From: Salarias fasciatus
Taxonomy: Eukaryota > Chordata > Actinopteri > Blenniiformes > Blenniidae
Reading direction: 5' to 3'
Assembly (NCBI RefSeq): GCF_902148845.1
Contig: NC_043745.1
Span: 30,394,063-30,458,062 of the forward strand
Length of the DNA stretch: 64,000 bases
The translations under genes and the position numbers were made by a program. Positions within the stretch are counted from its first letter, which is position 1, and each line of letters begins with the position of its first letter. The notes beneath the pieces are model-generated. The model did not search any database. It was not told where the DNA came from and saw only the letters and a list, made by a program, of their open reading frames with translations. Shown here piece after piece: positions 12,240-32,500 of this stretch.

Positions 12240-15200
12240 GAAGGCAAGACTTGATAAGACAATGATAAGGAGCATATTATAAACCAGCAACGTGGTGCAA
12301 CGCAGCCACTCTGAGGAAAGATACTGACAGCCCCTTGTGTAACGATGAGTTGCTACTCAACCAGTTCTTCCCGTTTGACTCGCTTCCTCATTTTCTGAGA
12401 CCAGTGTCACACTGTGTCACGTAAACTAACAAGTTATTCTTGCTGAAAACAAACACTAACCTCTTTGACTGCACAATATCACAAACGTGCACACATAAAG
12501 GTGCACACTGGGTAAACCACCAGAGATTTCCTTTCAACAATCTAGGTTTTCCTATTGTCTGGCTAACTACAGACACTTAGAGCACCTCATTCTACAGGAC
12601 TGAAGTGCCAGCGTTGTCAGATTTCATTGGCTCTTCTTACACACAAGTGAAAGCACACACACTACCAAACCCAGAGAGGTTTCCAATGTCAATGGAATGA
12701 AGAGGTTTCTTCCAAAGCTGCTGTTGTACATTCTTTCTCCAACATGCTCACACACACACATACACACATGGAGTGTAGGACATGGGTCTCTGAGGGATTT
12801 GCTATTTAATAATGTATTTCAAAAATCTGGAAATAAAAGCGAGTCTGGTATGCATTCTCAGTGCACCTGCAGCTCACAGGCCTTGATAACATGAACAATG
12901 GTTCTCCTTCGACTCACAAATTCCAGAAATAATCACCAGCACAATGTGAAGCACAATCTGAAACCCGAGGAGAGCAGGTTGAAATAAAAAAAAGTGCTTT
13001 TCTCTGCAATAAAAATCATTGCACTGCAGTGGTGTGAATTGAGCTGTAATGTTTTTAAAACCATCTCCGGGGTTTTTGCTGTAATACTGACATCTACTGG
13101 GTAGGTAGTGTCGGTTCATGCTGCTGCTTCAAGACAGTTTAACAGTTTCGATCAGGTGTGCAGTGTAAAGATTACATGTTCGAAGGTGATGATAAAACAA
13201 GTTAAAGTACAAGTTAGTGGTTATGTCATGTTTGACTCAGCTAACTGAAGAAGCATTCACGTGTCAACTAAAAACACCCTTAACCACAATCAGTGCAGAC
13301 CTAAAGTATTCACACTATGAATACATGTGAATCAAGACGCTTAAATGTCGTGAATAAATGAATTCAAGACTTTATGAGCCAAAGCATGAATAAAAAAAAA
13401 AAACTTACCTGAACCAGAAACCCCCGTTTCTTTATAATCTTGAAATATCTGCAAAGTTTACAACAAATATTTACTTTCAACAAAGGACAACAATCTTCTT
13501 TTTTCCAACCTCAAATTCATGATTATATTATATTCACAGTTGGATCATTCACCTCATGTTAAGTAAAATGTGATTATTATTATTATTATTACTATTACTA
13601 TTACTATTACTATTATCTTGTGAAAATAATTGACAAAATAGAGAGAACATCTGATTTTATAAAATATTTTAATATTTGGGGATATTTTTAGTTTTTTGAG
13701 ACTTGTGAGGTATACCTTGTACAAAATAAAACTGGCATAGCCTGAAATGTTTCAGTTTATGGGCAATGTGAAATACAGTACATACAGCAATAAGACTGTT
13801 CAGCAAAATCTGAAAACACAAACTGCAAATTACTATAATCCAGTTGGCAAACTAAGCAATATATCACTGTGATGAGGCTACATCTCTTCAACTCCAATAT
13901 TCCTGACACACAAACATCAACAAGGAACTCATATGTGGCAATGTCCTTGGGCATTATCTTTTTGGAAGGCTGTATTGTCTGTGATTGATCATATGACTGG
14001 TAAAGACGTTCCTTAAAATCCTAAATCATGCATTTTAAATCTCAAGTCTGAATATTTTATTATCTCAATCTTAAGACCCTACACTGATCCACTCAGACAT
14101 CATTTAAATCAAAACAATAATTTCAGTTTTTAATTCCAATCTGCTACTGTTGTCTGAGTGGAAGTGGTTGCTGGTTTTATGTTTTGCTTGGGATTTTCTA
14201 TCTATGTATCTATTACATGAAGCCTCCTGCACACCTATCTAATCAACATCTTGAAGTAACACACCTGTGAGATGGGAAGAACAATTTATTGAAGGAGTAG
14301 AGCCCACTGACAGATTGTGAACATTATTTGAGAGATATAGGCCTGTTCTGTATGCACAAAATGTCTTACATCTTTGAGTTCAGCTCATGACCATTTATAT
14401 TTACTATTTATATTTATTTATGTAGAAAAAAATGTACATAATTTGTTAATTGAGAATAGTTTAAAAAAGTTAAGTGATTGGAGCTGGCATTTGAAGGGCA
14501 CTGGAATATTTAAGACTAATAATTTCATAAATTTTGCACATTAGTCAGTGTTAAATAATGCACCTTTACAAGCTAGATAATAGGTGAAAATAAAACTCAC
14601 AATTTGAACTCAAGTCTAAATATTGGACAGCTTTTTGGTCGAAATTGTACAAGTAAATTCACAGTTTCAAGAAAATTCTTATGTACAAGTACAAAATGCT
14701 ATTTCAGAAAACTACTTCAGGTATGGGTTACTTTTCAACCACATCTATTTTTTTTTCGATGTAGTGTGAAACATCTACATGAAAAACACATGGCCCAGAC
14801 AGTAAACAAATAATATCATGGTAATTAGTTTTGTAAATTACAACTTCTCACCAAAAAAGTAAGGAAATGTATGTTTCCACTAAATGTAGCATTTATAAGG
14901 GGCGAAAGGAAGCTTTCCAAAAGACCAAACGAACATGTCCTTAACTTTCATGTAGCTTAAGATACTTATAAAAAGAGAATGTTCTGTGAAAAGGATGACC
15001 TTATTGGCAACAATAATCCGGGAAAAAGCTTTGCATATGATAAATTGTGGGCACACTCGTTTCGAAGTCGTGAATTTAAAATTAAAACAGCATAAATTGT
15101 ATTTAACGATGAAAACAGTTAAACAGACGTGGAAAATACCCATGAAAGAGCAAGTTCTGAGACATAGCGTTACTGTTTAACATCAGTCAGGCGTGTATTT

Positions 15201-16070
15201 TGTTCGTTATGTCCAACTCTTGAAGCCTCTGTTCAATAAACATCAAACTGTAGGACAGGGAAGCCACACAGGGGCGCCACCAACTCACTGTTGATTCAGC
15301 GGCGTTACAGAGAAAAGCAAAACATGCACGAGTCTGTTTCATCCATTACAATAACCTCCATGTGTTTCCTGACGAGGCCCGAGGAGGCCATGCCAGCATC
15401 TGTCAAATCAAGTTCTGCATTTCCACGACAGCTTACTTCTGTAATCACTGCAGTTTAAGGAGGGGGTGAATAAATATATTAGAAAAACAGAGGGGGAAAC
15501 TCACCGTCTTGCTCCGCTGGTTTGGAAACAGTCGTCCAGAGTGTCTGAGCGGTGTTAACTGAGGACAGACTGCAGGCGGGAGGGAAACCTGGGACATGTC
15601 CCAACAAGTCTGACCCCCACAGCGGAGAGACCCGCGTCTTACCAGCCCCTTAAAATGACAATATAGTAAGTCCATCACAGGATTTCTCATTATGTTTCAA
15701 ACTGAAATTTCACTGATTTCAGCAGTAAAGTCACTTGACCGGAAGTTTCGACCAGGTATTTATTTCCATCGTGAAAACGCCACATGTTTTAAACTCATGT
15801 TTTCACAACTTATAATTGGATCCCCCCCCCCCCCCCCCCCCCCCCACCCCCCGTTATTTATAGCAAATGAAGGTTTGTTTGTTAATAATAGAATTGAGGT
15901 TAAAAATAACTTTCATTTCTACACAAAGTGCTGTTTCTTTTTTTAAATATTGTAATTAAAGTAGGCTATAGAGAAATCACAGAAAAGTAAAGGTACATTT
16001 AGTCTTCATGAAAAATATTTTCAAGAAATAACATATAAAAAAAAATTAAGAAAAGTAAAAAAAAAAGGCT
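12240..16070. other. intergenic, AT-rich, with isolated minus-strand splice donors
   Basis: No coding gene is seen. Three strong minus-strand donors stand out: CAG|GTAAGT with the exon ending at 13409, ACG|GTGAGT with the exon ending at 15505, and CTG|GTAAGA with the exon ending at 15643. The sequence at about 15,500-15,660 is GC-richer than its surroundings. These may mark alternative 5' exons of the RING-ligase gene or a non-coding transcript. A trinucleotide ATT/ACT run lies at about 13575-13617. Confidence 0.4.
15822..15852. repeat. poly-C tract
   Basis: Twenty-four consecutive C, one A, then six C. Homopolymers of this length are prone to sequencing error, so the exact length is uncertain. 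Confidence 0.95.
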
Positions 16071-16078
16071 CTCTAGAA

Positions 16079-16302
16079 CAGGGGTGTCAAACATAAGGCC
16101 TGTGGGCCAGAACCAGCTCCCAAGTGACTTCAACACAGTCCACCAAACCACCAAACAAATGATACAAATTTCCAAGAAAACACAAGTATTTAACTTCTTT
16201 ATTCAGATTAGCAGACACAATGGTTTAGTCCCAAACAGACTCTCCAGCGCACAGCGGACAAGGGATGAACTGTGTTCTGAAGTTTAAAATCCAAAATAAT
16301 AT

Positions 16303-16391
<89 letters not shown>

Positions 16392-16718
16392 CTATTAACC
16401 CAAATACCCCTAAATACTCATACACCTAATGCCTCAAAACCATGTTGTCAGGGTAAGTTTGTAAAAACATGCTTGATATAACATTTTCTTTGACATTTCA
16501 TTGTACTTTGCACAAGAAAGCATCATCAAAATTGGTTTGCTGTTGAGGTTACGCTCACTTTCATAAGTAATTGGATTTTAGAAAATATAAATGTTTTCAT
16601 CTCATCTGCGCCACAACAAAAAAAATGTCAATATTTTAATCTAAAAGTTGTAGCACTCAGTTACGGCCCACTCCAAATGGAGCGCGACCTCTGAAATACA
16701 ATGTGTCTGACACTCCTG
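16079..16718. mobile_element. hAT-type non-autonomous DNA transposon (CAGGGGTGTCAAAC termini)
   Basis: The left end CAGGGGTGTCAAAC is mirrored at the right end by gtctgacactcctg, whose reverse complement is CAGGAGTGTCAGAC. The flanking 8-mers are ctctagaa (16071-16078) and atttagaa (16719-16726), agreeing at 6 of 8 positions and resembling the hAT target preference. The inside carries no transposase frame but contains the AT microsatellite. Termini of this type are common in vertebrate Charlie-like hAT elements. The TIR and TSD divergence suggests an old insertion. Confidence 0.78.
16306..16387. repeat. (AT)n microsatellite
   Basis: About 80 bases of alternating AT, expanded inside the hAT element. 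Confidence 0.97.
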
Positions 16719-17869
16719 ATTTAGAAGAATGTAAACAAGTCCACTAAATAAAAGTGTCTCTGGGTGTTGTTTTTTTTTTTTTTTTTTGTCGATAATAGAA
16801 AGACTTTGTAAGTAACTTGAGGTCAGTTTTTCATTAGTTGAGACGACTCAAAGGGCAGAAATGATAATTTATGAGCCTTCTTTCCAATAGCACCCACCGC
16901 CCTTTTATGCCTTCCTGCACATATCAAAGCAACCGGATAGTGTGACATAATATCGAAATAAATCAATATATTTTATCTGAATTCACTGATACTGCTTAAG
17001 AGATTCATGTACTAATAGTCCTGGACATGTGTGGTAAACATATGAGGCTGGATTACAATCAGAGGGTGGAAACAGTATACTGACCATTTGCAATGTCAAT
17101 TTCAGACATTAAATGTAACTGCAAGAAGTCAAAATTATATTTCTCTAATACATGATAAAGCACCTGCTGTAAAATTACTGTGTGATTTCAAAATGGTATA
17201 AAGAATTTCTTTTATCTATTAAAAGTATGAATATACAATACTCATCAAAAAGATTAACATGGTATTGATATTATTGTGAATGTAAAACAAGTTACTGTAT
17301 TATTTTTAACTCTTTAAATGGAACACTTCCCATTGATTCAAATGTAAGAAACTCCCAGTTAATATTAATTCGAATGATAATACCAAATAAGTCTTTTTTG
17401 TTTATGGTTGTTTTGGGTTTTTTTTGTATATATACAGTATTGCACAGTGTAAATGTGGCCTATGTATAGTTATTGTGTGCCAATTGTGTGGTAATAGAAA
17501 TTGCTTTGTGTTGATTGTTGTATATTTAATTTACTATTATTATTAATCATTTGCATATTTAAATAATTTCTATTTTGTGGTAAATATATTTATATTGTGC
17601 TTCAGTTACTTTTGTTTTTTGTAATTTGTTAATCATGAAAATCGTCAAGCATGTTATCTTATAATTGAATACAATGCTCAAAACAATGGTTTTGGATTTA
17701 TTTTATATGTAAATCACTGATGGAGGGAGGCTCCATGTAAAATCAGACCTCAGGTGTTATTTTGAGTAGGGCTGGCTCTGTGTGACTTTTTAATGATGAA
17801 ACTCATGAAAGAGGGGGAAATCTTTCTAACAGCAATGTTCATATTTGTAATTCATTTCTTCCACCACAG

Positions 17870-17940
17870 ATTATTATGGCTATGATCACAACTATCAGCT
17901 CTCAGATTATGATGCCGTCAAACAACTGTTCCGTATCTGA
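17870..17940 (+). other. orphan terminal-exon-like segment, tyrosine-rich
   Basis: A good acceptor (ttcttccaccacag) precedes 23 in-frame codons ending in TGA. The peptide begins YYGYDHNYQLSDYD and ends LFRI. No plus-strand exons that would feed it are recognisable upstream, and I cannot assign a family. It may be a real last exon of an unseen gene, a relic, or chance. Confidence 0.2.
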
Positions 17941-18096
17941 ATTTCATAAGTGTTGCTTATGAACTGAAAGCGAATGATTCCCCACCTTTTGAAGATGTGA
18001 TCGCTCCCTCCCTTCCTGTTAATGAACTGAACCCCTGATGCGCCTCAGGCTGCAGCCTGTTCAAGTCTGCTGGAATGACTCGCAACTCGTGATCCC

Positions 18097-18103
18097 CACA
18101 CAC

Positions 18104-18155
<52 letters not shown>
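18097..18155. repeat. (AC)n microsatellite
   Basis: About 58 bases of CA repeat with one CG interruption, roughly 170 bases upstream of the slc24a5 start codon. Confidence 0.97.
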
Positions 18156-18157
<2 letters not shown>

Positions 18158-18326
18158 CTCCTGGTAGACCTTAAAAGATGTTTTCTCCCCCCAATAATCT
18201 CTCTGTGCTGTGTGTAGCTGCAGTGTAGTGCTAGATGCAGTTCTCACACCGGAGTCCCACTTCAAGCTTGATAAAGTAAAGAGACATATGAGATCTTCAA
18301 ATTAATCTTTATTTACCTTTTATATA

Positions 18327-25551
<7,225 letters not shown>

Positions 25552-25846
25552 GATCTGACCGCTGCCATACCTTCTGGGACTAAAGGTTCAAATGCACAAC
25601 AAAAATGTTAAGCCTTCACAAGCCAGCGACGCCGAGGCAAGAAGGCAAGGCCCCTCTCACATGCTTTAGGGCATTATGCCACAGAGGACATGTGCTCTCA
25701 GGTAAAGGATGATGAAGCAAAACATTACACCAAAGGTGGACCGGTGCCAAAGATTATCGTCCTGTGTGATCCGCAGCAGACGAATCACACTATCGCTGCC
25801 TTCTGAAGAGACTCCTGCGAGCGAGTTCAAACAAACCCTGTCCAGA

Positions 25847-25852
25847 AATAAA
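25847..25852 (+). other. slc24a5 polyadenylation signal (AATAAA)
   Basis: First AATAAA downstream of the stop codon, giving a 3' UTR of about 320 bases. Confidence 0.6.
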
Positions 25853-26330
25853 AGGTGTCAAGTCAAGCCATTCGGCCTTGTCCTTCTTTTAAATGGGTCG
25901 GCGAGTTCAGACAAAGGGACAGAAGCGTCTTCACGTCTGATAAGGTTTTACGAGTCGAAAGGAATGGCAGAAAGAGCCATAAACGCTACAATTCAAAACT
26001 TTCCGCTCGTCTCGTTACGGCGACTACTATTAAGTTTATTCAGGTGTGTTTACAAGTTAGTAAAGCTGGCGTGGACTTCGGACCTTGACCTACACCAGTA
26101 AGGATTTCGACATAATGGAGAAGTGACCCTGCAGTCAATTTCAAACTAGCCCGAGTTAAGTGTAGCAGAGACGGCAGTTAGAGGAAGGGGTGTATGACAT
26201 CCTGAAAAGGTCAACAGTTCAGCTTTTGTGATTATTGGCCAACATCACAACTTCCCACAGCAGGTCAACACATCAGCGGCCTGTTTACACAGCAGCAGAA
26301 GAAGAGAGACCATGTTTAAAAATTAAAAAG

Positions 26331-26336
26331 TTTATT
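26331..26336 (-). other. myef2 polyadenylation signal (AATAAA on minus)
   Basis: Reads TTTATT on the plus strand, about 220 bases past the myef2 stop, so the 3' UTR likely ends near 26,315. An A-rich run lies between stop and signal (about 26533-26553). Confidence 0.7.
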
Positions 26337-26557
26337 CAAATACACTGCCCGACAAATTATAAAGGGTTTACAAAACAAAGATAAAACAGCTACATAGTTC
26401 ATGTATCAACAAAAAAACGAAAAGGGTCAACCAAGGGCACATGAAGATATGAAGAATGTGTGTTTTTAAAACAAAACAAAAAGATAATTTGTAAGGGGGC
26501 TGAATGTGTAAGTGTGTTAGCTTAACTTCTACAAAAAAAAAAAAAAAAAAAAAGCTC

Positions 26558-29500
26558 TTAAGCGTTGCGATCGATGCGGACGTCCACCTCCCGGCCGTTG
26601 ATTTTGGTTCCGTTCATCATCCTGCAGGCTTTCTCGGCGCTCTCGGCGGAGTCGAACCTCACCGTGCCGCATCCCTTTGACCTCCCGTTCTCCATCTTGA
26701 TTTCTGCGTACATCACCTGACCTGTAGCGGGCGACAAGCGGCTCCTGGTCAGCACGTGTAGCAACGGCTGTTAGATTTGTCAGTGAGGATCATGATGCGA
26801 GCAGTAAAATGAGAGTTCGTCCACAGAGTGATCCCATCCTGTCAATTCCAACCAGAACAGAAGAACCGAATCAAAAGTCTTGAGAAGACATACCACAATG
26901 GCTGAACTTCTCCTTCAGCTTTTGCCAGGTCAGATCATAGGACAGCTGCAACACAAAAAGAACCGGTTAATATTCTACACGCACCAGCATCAGTGTGTGA
27001 AAATCTATCAAACTACAATCCAAAAAGTGGTTCCTATGAATTAAAACCTTCCAAACCAGCATTTACTTGAGTAGCCTTGGCACACTTACATTTCGCACGA
27101 ATATCACGCAGCCACCTTTGGATGCGGCGCTTCTGTCAGACATCCCTCCTCCCATGTGGCTCGCTCCGCCACCTCCAAACCCCCCAAAGCCGCGGTTCAT
27201 GTCCATCCCCGACATCCCCAAACGGTCAAAGTTGGAGCCCATTCGGTCCATGGACATATTGCCCATCCCTCCACCTGGAAATGACCAAAGAGAGAATTTA
27301 ACTTAACTCCATTACGTCAATACCTTCTAAACCTGATCCCTTGAATGTTTTTATGCTTAGAATCTAGCAGCTTCACCGACTACAGGAGAACACAACATGG
27401 AAATAAGACGGTAGATTTTTATGACACTAATTCAAGGACATGCTATTGTAGTGTGAATAGACTCTGAATGCTCGATTCCATCTTAAACGAGTATTACGGG
27501 TGAAGTGTCACTTTCCCATTGCTGCAGGAAGTTCACAGGTGAGCGAGTATGTAGTCGACACCGCCAAACAAACTCCTTATAAAACAGTCAGCAAGAGTTA
27601 TGGCGATGTAAAAGCCTCTTGTACTCAATCACCTCTTCTGGCAGAGACAATGAGGTTTTCAAGCTAATGGTGCCAGCGATTCACAAGAAGAGATCACAGG
27701 CGAGTCACTACGGTGACTGCGAGGAGGCAAAAAATAAATAAATAAATAACGGGAGCAATGTGACTACACTGAGGAAACTTGAAATTGAAACAATTGATCT
27801 GTACGATTTCGGTCTCTTCTGGATTCCTGTGCCTGATTTCGATCCTGTGAGCACCAGGTTGGATGAATCGAGTTCCATCTATCGATAACGTTCTATGTTG
27901 ACATGCAGAGCATGAATGCACAGTTGAGTCTTTTGCCAAAACCTGATGCAATGACAAACTTATTGTGCAGCCCGAGTGCAAACCAAAGAACTGTAAATAC
28001 AGATTTAAGCAGCAGTTATCTGGAAAATAAATGTGTTATAACTACAGTAACTGCAAAAGAGACGGAACAAACCAGCATGGACATAAATTCCTACTTCAGG
28101 CTACAATGGTCACCGTTACACACACCAACCTTTACAACGAACAAATAACTGCAAAAAGGCATGGCAATGCTGAGATGATGCTGTAGTTCCTCCTGTATCA
28201 TTAAAAAAGATCAATATGCTGAACATTGAGGTGGCAGCTTCAATGACCATCACTTCCACCTGATTAAAAAAAAAAAAAAAAAGTTCCATTGCCCAGCTGT
28301 CACTGAGGAATGCGGCAGCCTGCCAACGTTGAACTTGGCTGTTCTTGGTATGAAGCGTTCTGCAGCCGGCGCTCATCTTCTGCCAGACATTGGATTTCTT
28401 TTTAAGACCGTTCTGTCTATTTTGACAGTCTGTAAAAACATCAGTGAGAATAGAGCAAGAGCTTAAAAGCACCAAACTGCACTCTCAGCTGATATTAAAT
28501 GTATGAGACATCTCTATAAACACCGCATGACGAGGAGTCACAGTTTCATCGGAGTCGCATTATTCATGTCATTTGTCAGAACTACTCAGCTGAAGTCTCC
28601 AACACGAGTTCTCCAACTGTCTGCGTGTTGGTGAATTCATCACTTTGAGAAATAACTGAACTGCAGCGCGTGTGTGTGTGAGAGACAACTGCAGCAAAAT
28701 ATCATGTAGCTGTAACTCAAATACCCGCAGTGCTCATGATTGTACATCCATCAGTGCTCCTGTCGCAGCAGAATGCTTTCTCATAACCATCACTCCTGAA
28801 CTCCAGAGGAGGCAGGTCAACTTGGCTTGATACCCGCTTCACTGCAACCAAGCATCCAGGACCAGGACACCCGCACCACACACACACTCAAGGATAAGAT
28901 GTGATCTGATGAGCCACTAGAGGGGACTCCTACCCCATTAATCATATCCATACAACTCCACACTAGAAGCATCAAACTACCAGAAAACACAGAAATCGAG
29001 CTTTGTGGCCACAGACGGGGTGTTGCCGAGCCTCCCAGGGCCTCCACAGCTCAACCGTGAAATCACAAGCATGAAACATTCACTTGTTGAAAACTAGTAA
29101 ACTGCTTGATATCTTAAATTAAAGCATATGAAAACATGAGCTGAGCCACTCACTGCACATTCTGTCAAACACTGAAATGACTCATCAAAAGAATTCCACG
29201 TTGGTACAAGCTGGATATTCCATATATTTGAATAGACTGTCATTTGTCAAATTCAACAAGACAAGACTATATTAGGGAAAACAAAGCCTGCGAGTTGAAT
29301 GTTTGCTGTACCTAATCCCGTCGCCAGGTGCCCCATGCCAGTGCTGCTCATGCCGCCTCCAAAACCTCCACCTACAGGAGACAAGAGCAAGTTGATGTGA
29401 ATTAGAATAAAGGGTTCGTTATGGAGAAGCCACATCTTTACAGATGTATAATGCTGGATTTGGCTTGCGTCTTGGCTCTATAGCTTGAACATATCACAGA

Positions 29501-32500
29501 ATGAGAGTCCTGGTGAGCTGGCTAAGAGGAAACTTAGGCTGTTCAGAAAACTGCCCGGCTGGTACACAACCAGCCTGGACTACTTGCATTTCACCCTCCT
29601 CCTTGATCATCTCAATCCACAAACCAGAGGCAAGAGTTCTGTGTTTTGTACTTTCTTTGTACTGCAAATGTCAAGTCTGGGGAGGGGGGAATGCGGTTTG
29701 AGTTGTGCTGACCAACAGGTTTTTCTTTAAACAGGTTCCCAGCCTCTGAGTGGAAACCCCAAATCTGAATTAATGTTCTGAATTTCAAACATCCCTGCAG
29801 CAAAAAAAAATAAAAAAATAAAAAAATAAAAAATGCTTACAGGCATATCCTCTAGTCTTTGGCTGAACAGAGGTGAAGTTTTGATTAACTACTTTGTCCA
29901 GATCTCAGTTTAAACAGCAGCCTGACACATAGCTTGAGGCTGATTAGCAGATGTGTGATCACTCTGTCAGTTGGACTTCGGCCTGTCATGAACACTTGTA
30001 TACAGCAGTCATGTTACAACAACTTATGAAGATCTCAGTTCTGCATCTGGGTTTCCCTTGTGTAGTGCAGCATCATTGTTTGTAGTCTGCAGCTTTTCTC
30101 TTATACAGAAACATGCCGGTTGCCATTGGAGAGAGCTTTCCTTGCATCGGGACGGAGGAGGGTGTGGCAAGCAGTTTGCAGATGTGCACTGAAGAAGACA
30201 TGCACGAGGCGACCTAGAGAGGCTCGTTATGTTATGAAAATGATGCCGTTAAGATTTATCCTTTGGTGTTTGGGCACAAAATATGTTACTAACATTTCAT
30301 GATGACATCCAGGGCTGCAATGGCTGTTGGAAAAAAAGGGCATAATATGTGACCTTTAAATCATAGTGTAACAATGTCAAACAAAACAGCAAAGCCCAAT
30401 ATAACTCCAACGTTGTGTGCATGGAGAGAACTCGCTAAAATCTCCTGAGGAATTCTGGGTATCTGCATGCAAACACTCACCCATTCCTCTGAAAGAGTCC
30501 CCAAATCCCCGATTCATCCCAAGGTCACTGTGGCCAAAGTCACGGTCCATTCCTCCCATTCCTGACCGAAACATATCTCAAAACAAGGAGGGAAGAAAAA
30601 AAAAAACAAAAAAAAAAAACAGCTTAGACAGCAGCCAACAAGCAGATGTTATGGTCTGATATTTACACTTAACATTCCGCTCTGGAAATGAAAGCACTCA
30701 AACTACCTCCCATTCTGCTAACTGGGGCCATGTCTCTCCCAAAGCCTCCCATGTTGCCCATGCTCTCCATTCCTCCAAAGCTCCCGCCACCACTCATCCC
30801 TATCGTCACAAGCAGCAGAGGTTCAACAACACCGCCTCCTCAACCAGCATTCCGTTACTGAGAATACCTAAAGGAAGAACCTCACCTCCTCCGACTCTGT
30901 TCATGCCACCGAAACTTGAAACATCCATTCCTAGGACAGAAGAGAGACCGCAGCAGAGCATTAAAATACACCCACACATCTCCGCCGACGTTTGATTTGA
31001 AGGTAATCAAAACAGATTTTAAGTTAGTGAAACATTCATGTGATAGGAGAACGTCTTGATTGTATTCAGTAAAAATCTTTACAGCCACAGAGACAACGTG
31101 AGCTGGAAAATCACTCAAAGCTTTCTCATTAACTTTGTTACAAAACTGGGACATTCAATCAATACTGTCATTAGGTGATCATGTGTTGATCAGTGACTGG
31201 AAATCAATGGGAAAAAAAAAACAGCTTTCTTTCTTGCAGAAGTTTACTGCTGAGCAGCAGTGTGTAATGTGCCGTCGACAGCATTGAGGGAATATGTTAA
31301 GCAATAAATGTGCTGAATATATTTGAAAGGTTACCGACCTCCGGGTCCCATGGAGCCCATGCTGCCGCCACCGCCGCCTCCACCGCTCAGACGGTTCGCA
31401 TTTATAGGCTGGCCGCCAGGTCCCAGACCCATGCCAATACCGCCCAGACCACCTACACAACAAATAAAAGAAAAATAAAACCTTATGACGTGATAGAATA
31501 GTGCCTGCAGCACAGGTGTTTGATACACACACAATGAATTTAGGTTACTGAAGTTGTTTAATAATAAACAAATTGGGGATATCTATAAATGATCCTTTAC
31601 TGCATCTGCAATGCACCAATGCTCAGGAATACAAGAACTGCTTGCAGAATACTTAACACTGAAGCCACACCGACACTGCCATCGGGTACAACAGATGGTA
31701 ATTATTCAGCCGTGTGTCATCTTGTTAAGTCCACGGAAAAGTTCAAATCTGTAGGTGCGGTTGAGTCTTAAATTTCAGAAAATCTCCTGTCAACTTGGGG
31801 GAAAAACCCAAAACAGAACAATGTTATCTTCTCACTTTGGCTGGGACCCGAGATTAAACAATGTCAAATTAACCTGAGCATGGCTCGGTAGCGCCGCTAA
31901 TAGCAGCAGCCATTCAGTGCTGGTTAATATACAATCACTTGAGTTGAAGGAAGTTGTGCATTAACAGTTAAGCAGCAACCCTCACAGGGGTAAGACAAAA
32001 TCAAACCAATATTCCTGCTGCACAGTAGGAGAAGGAGAACATTAATGCCTGTAGCTGTTAAGAGATCCTCAACATCCAGATCACAAAGCATGCCACTTTG
32101 TCAAGATGGATAAAGAGATTAATCTTTAACTCACGTGGTAACTGAGGAGTTTTTTCGATTTGACGGAAATCATCAGGTGGGAGAGACTTCTCATCCTGTA
32201 AGACCAAACAATGAAGTGCTGTTAGTTCAGTATTTCCACACTCTTCTAGAACTGACAACAGATTTTAACGAACAACTCACCATTTTAACATGCATTTGTC
32301 TGTCAAACAGCATCTGACCATTGAACATGGCTGAAATACAGAGTCAAGGAGAATGCAACAGCATAACTGTCAAGTTTTTCTTTTTTACTTAGAAACGTGT
32401 GTGTTCAGCCTGGAAGGATACATATGGCCTGGACAGCTTCCAGCGGCTGCTCAAAAGTCACTGTTCCCATTCCACGGCTCTTTCCATCTTTGTCCTCTTT

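Larger units (their letters stand above)
16727..18326. other. slc24a5 upstream region, AT-rich
   Basis: It contains the candidate exon at 17870-17940 and the AC microsatellite. No TATA box or perfect CACGTG E-box is obvious close to the slc24a5 start; a CATATG lies about 40 bases before the ATG. The transcription start cannot be fixed from sequence. Confidence 0.4.
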
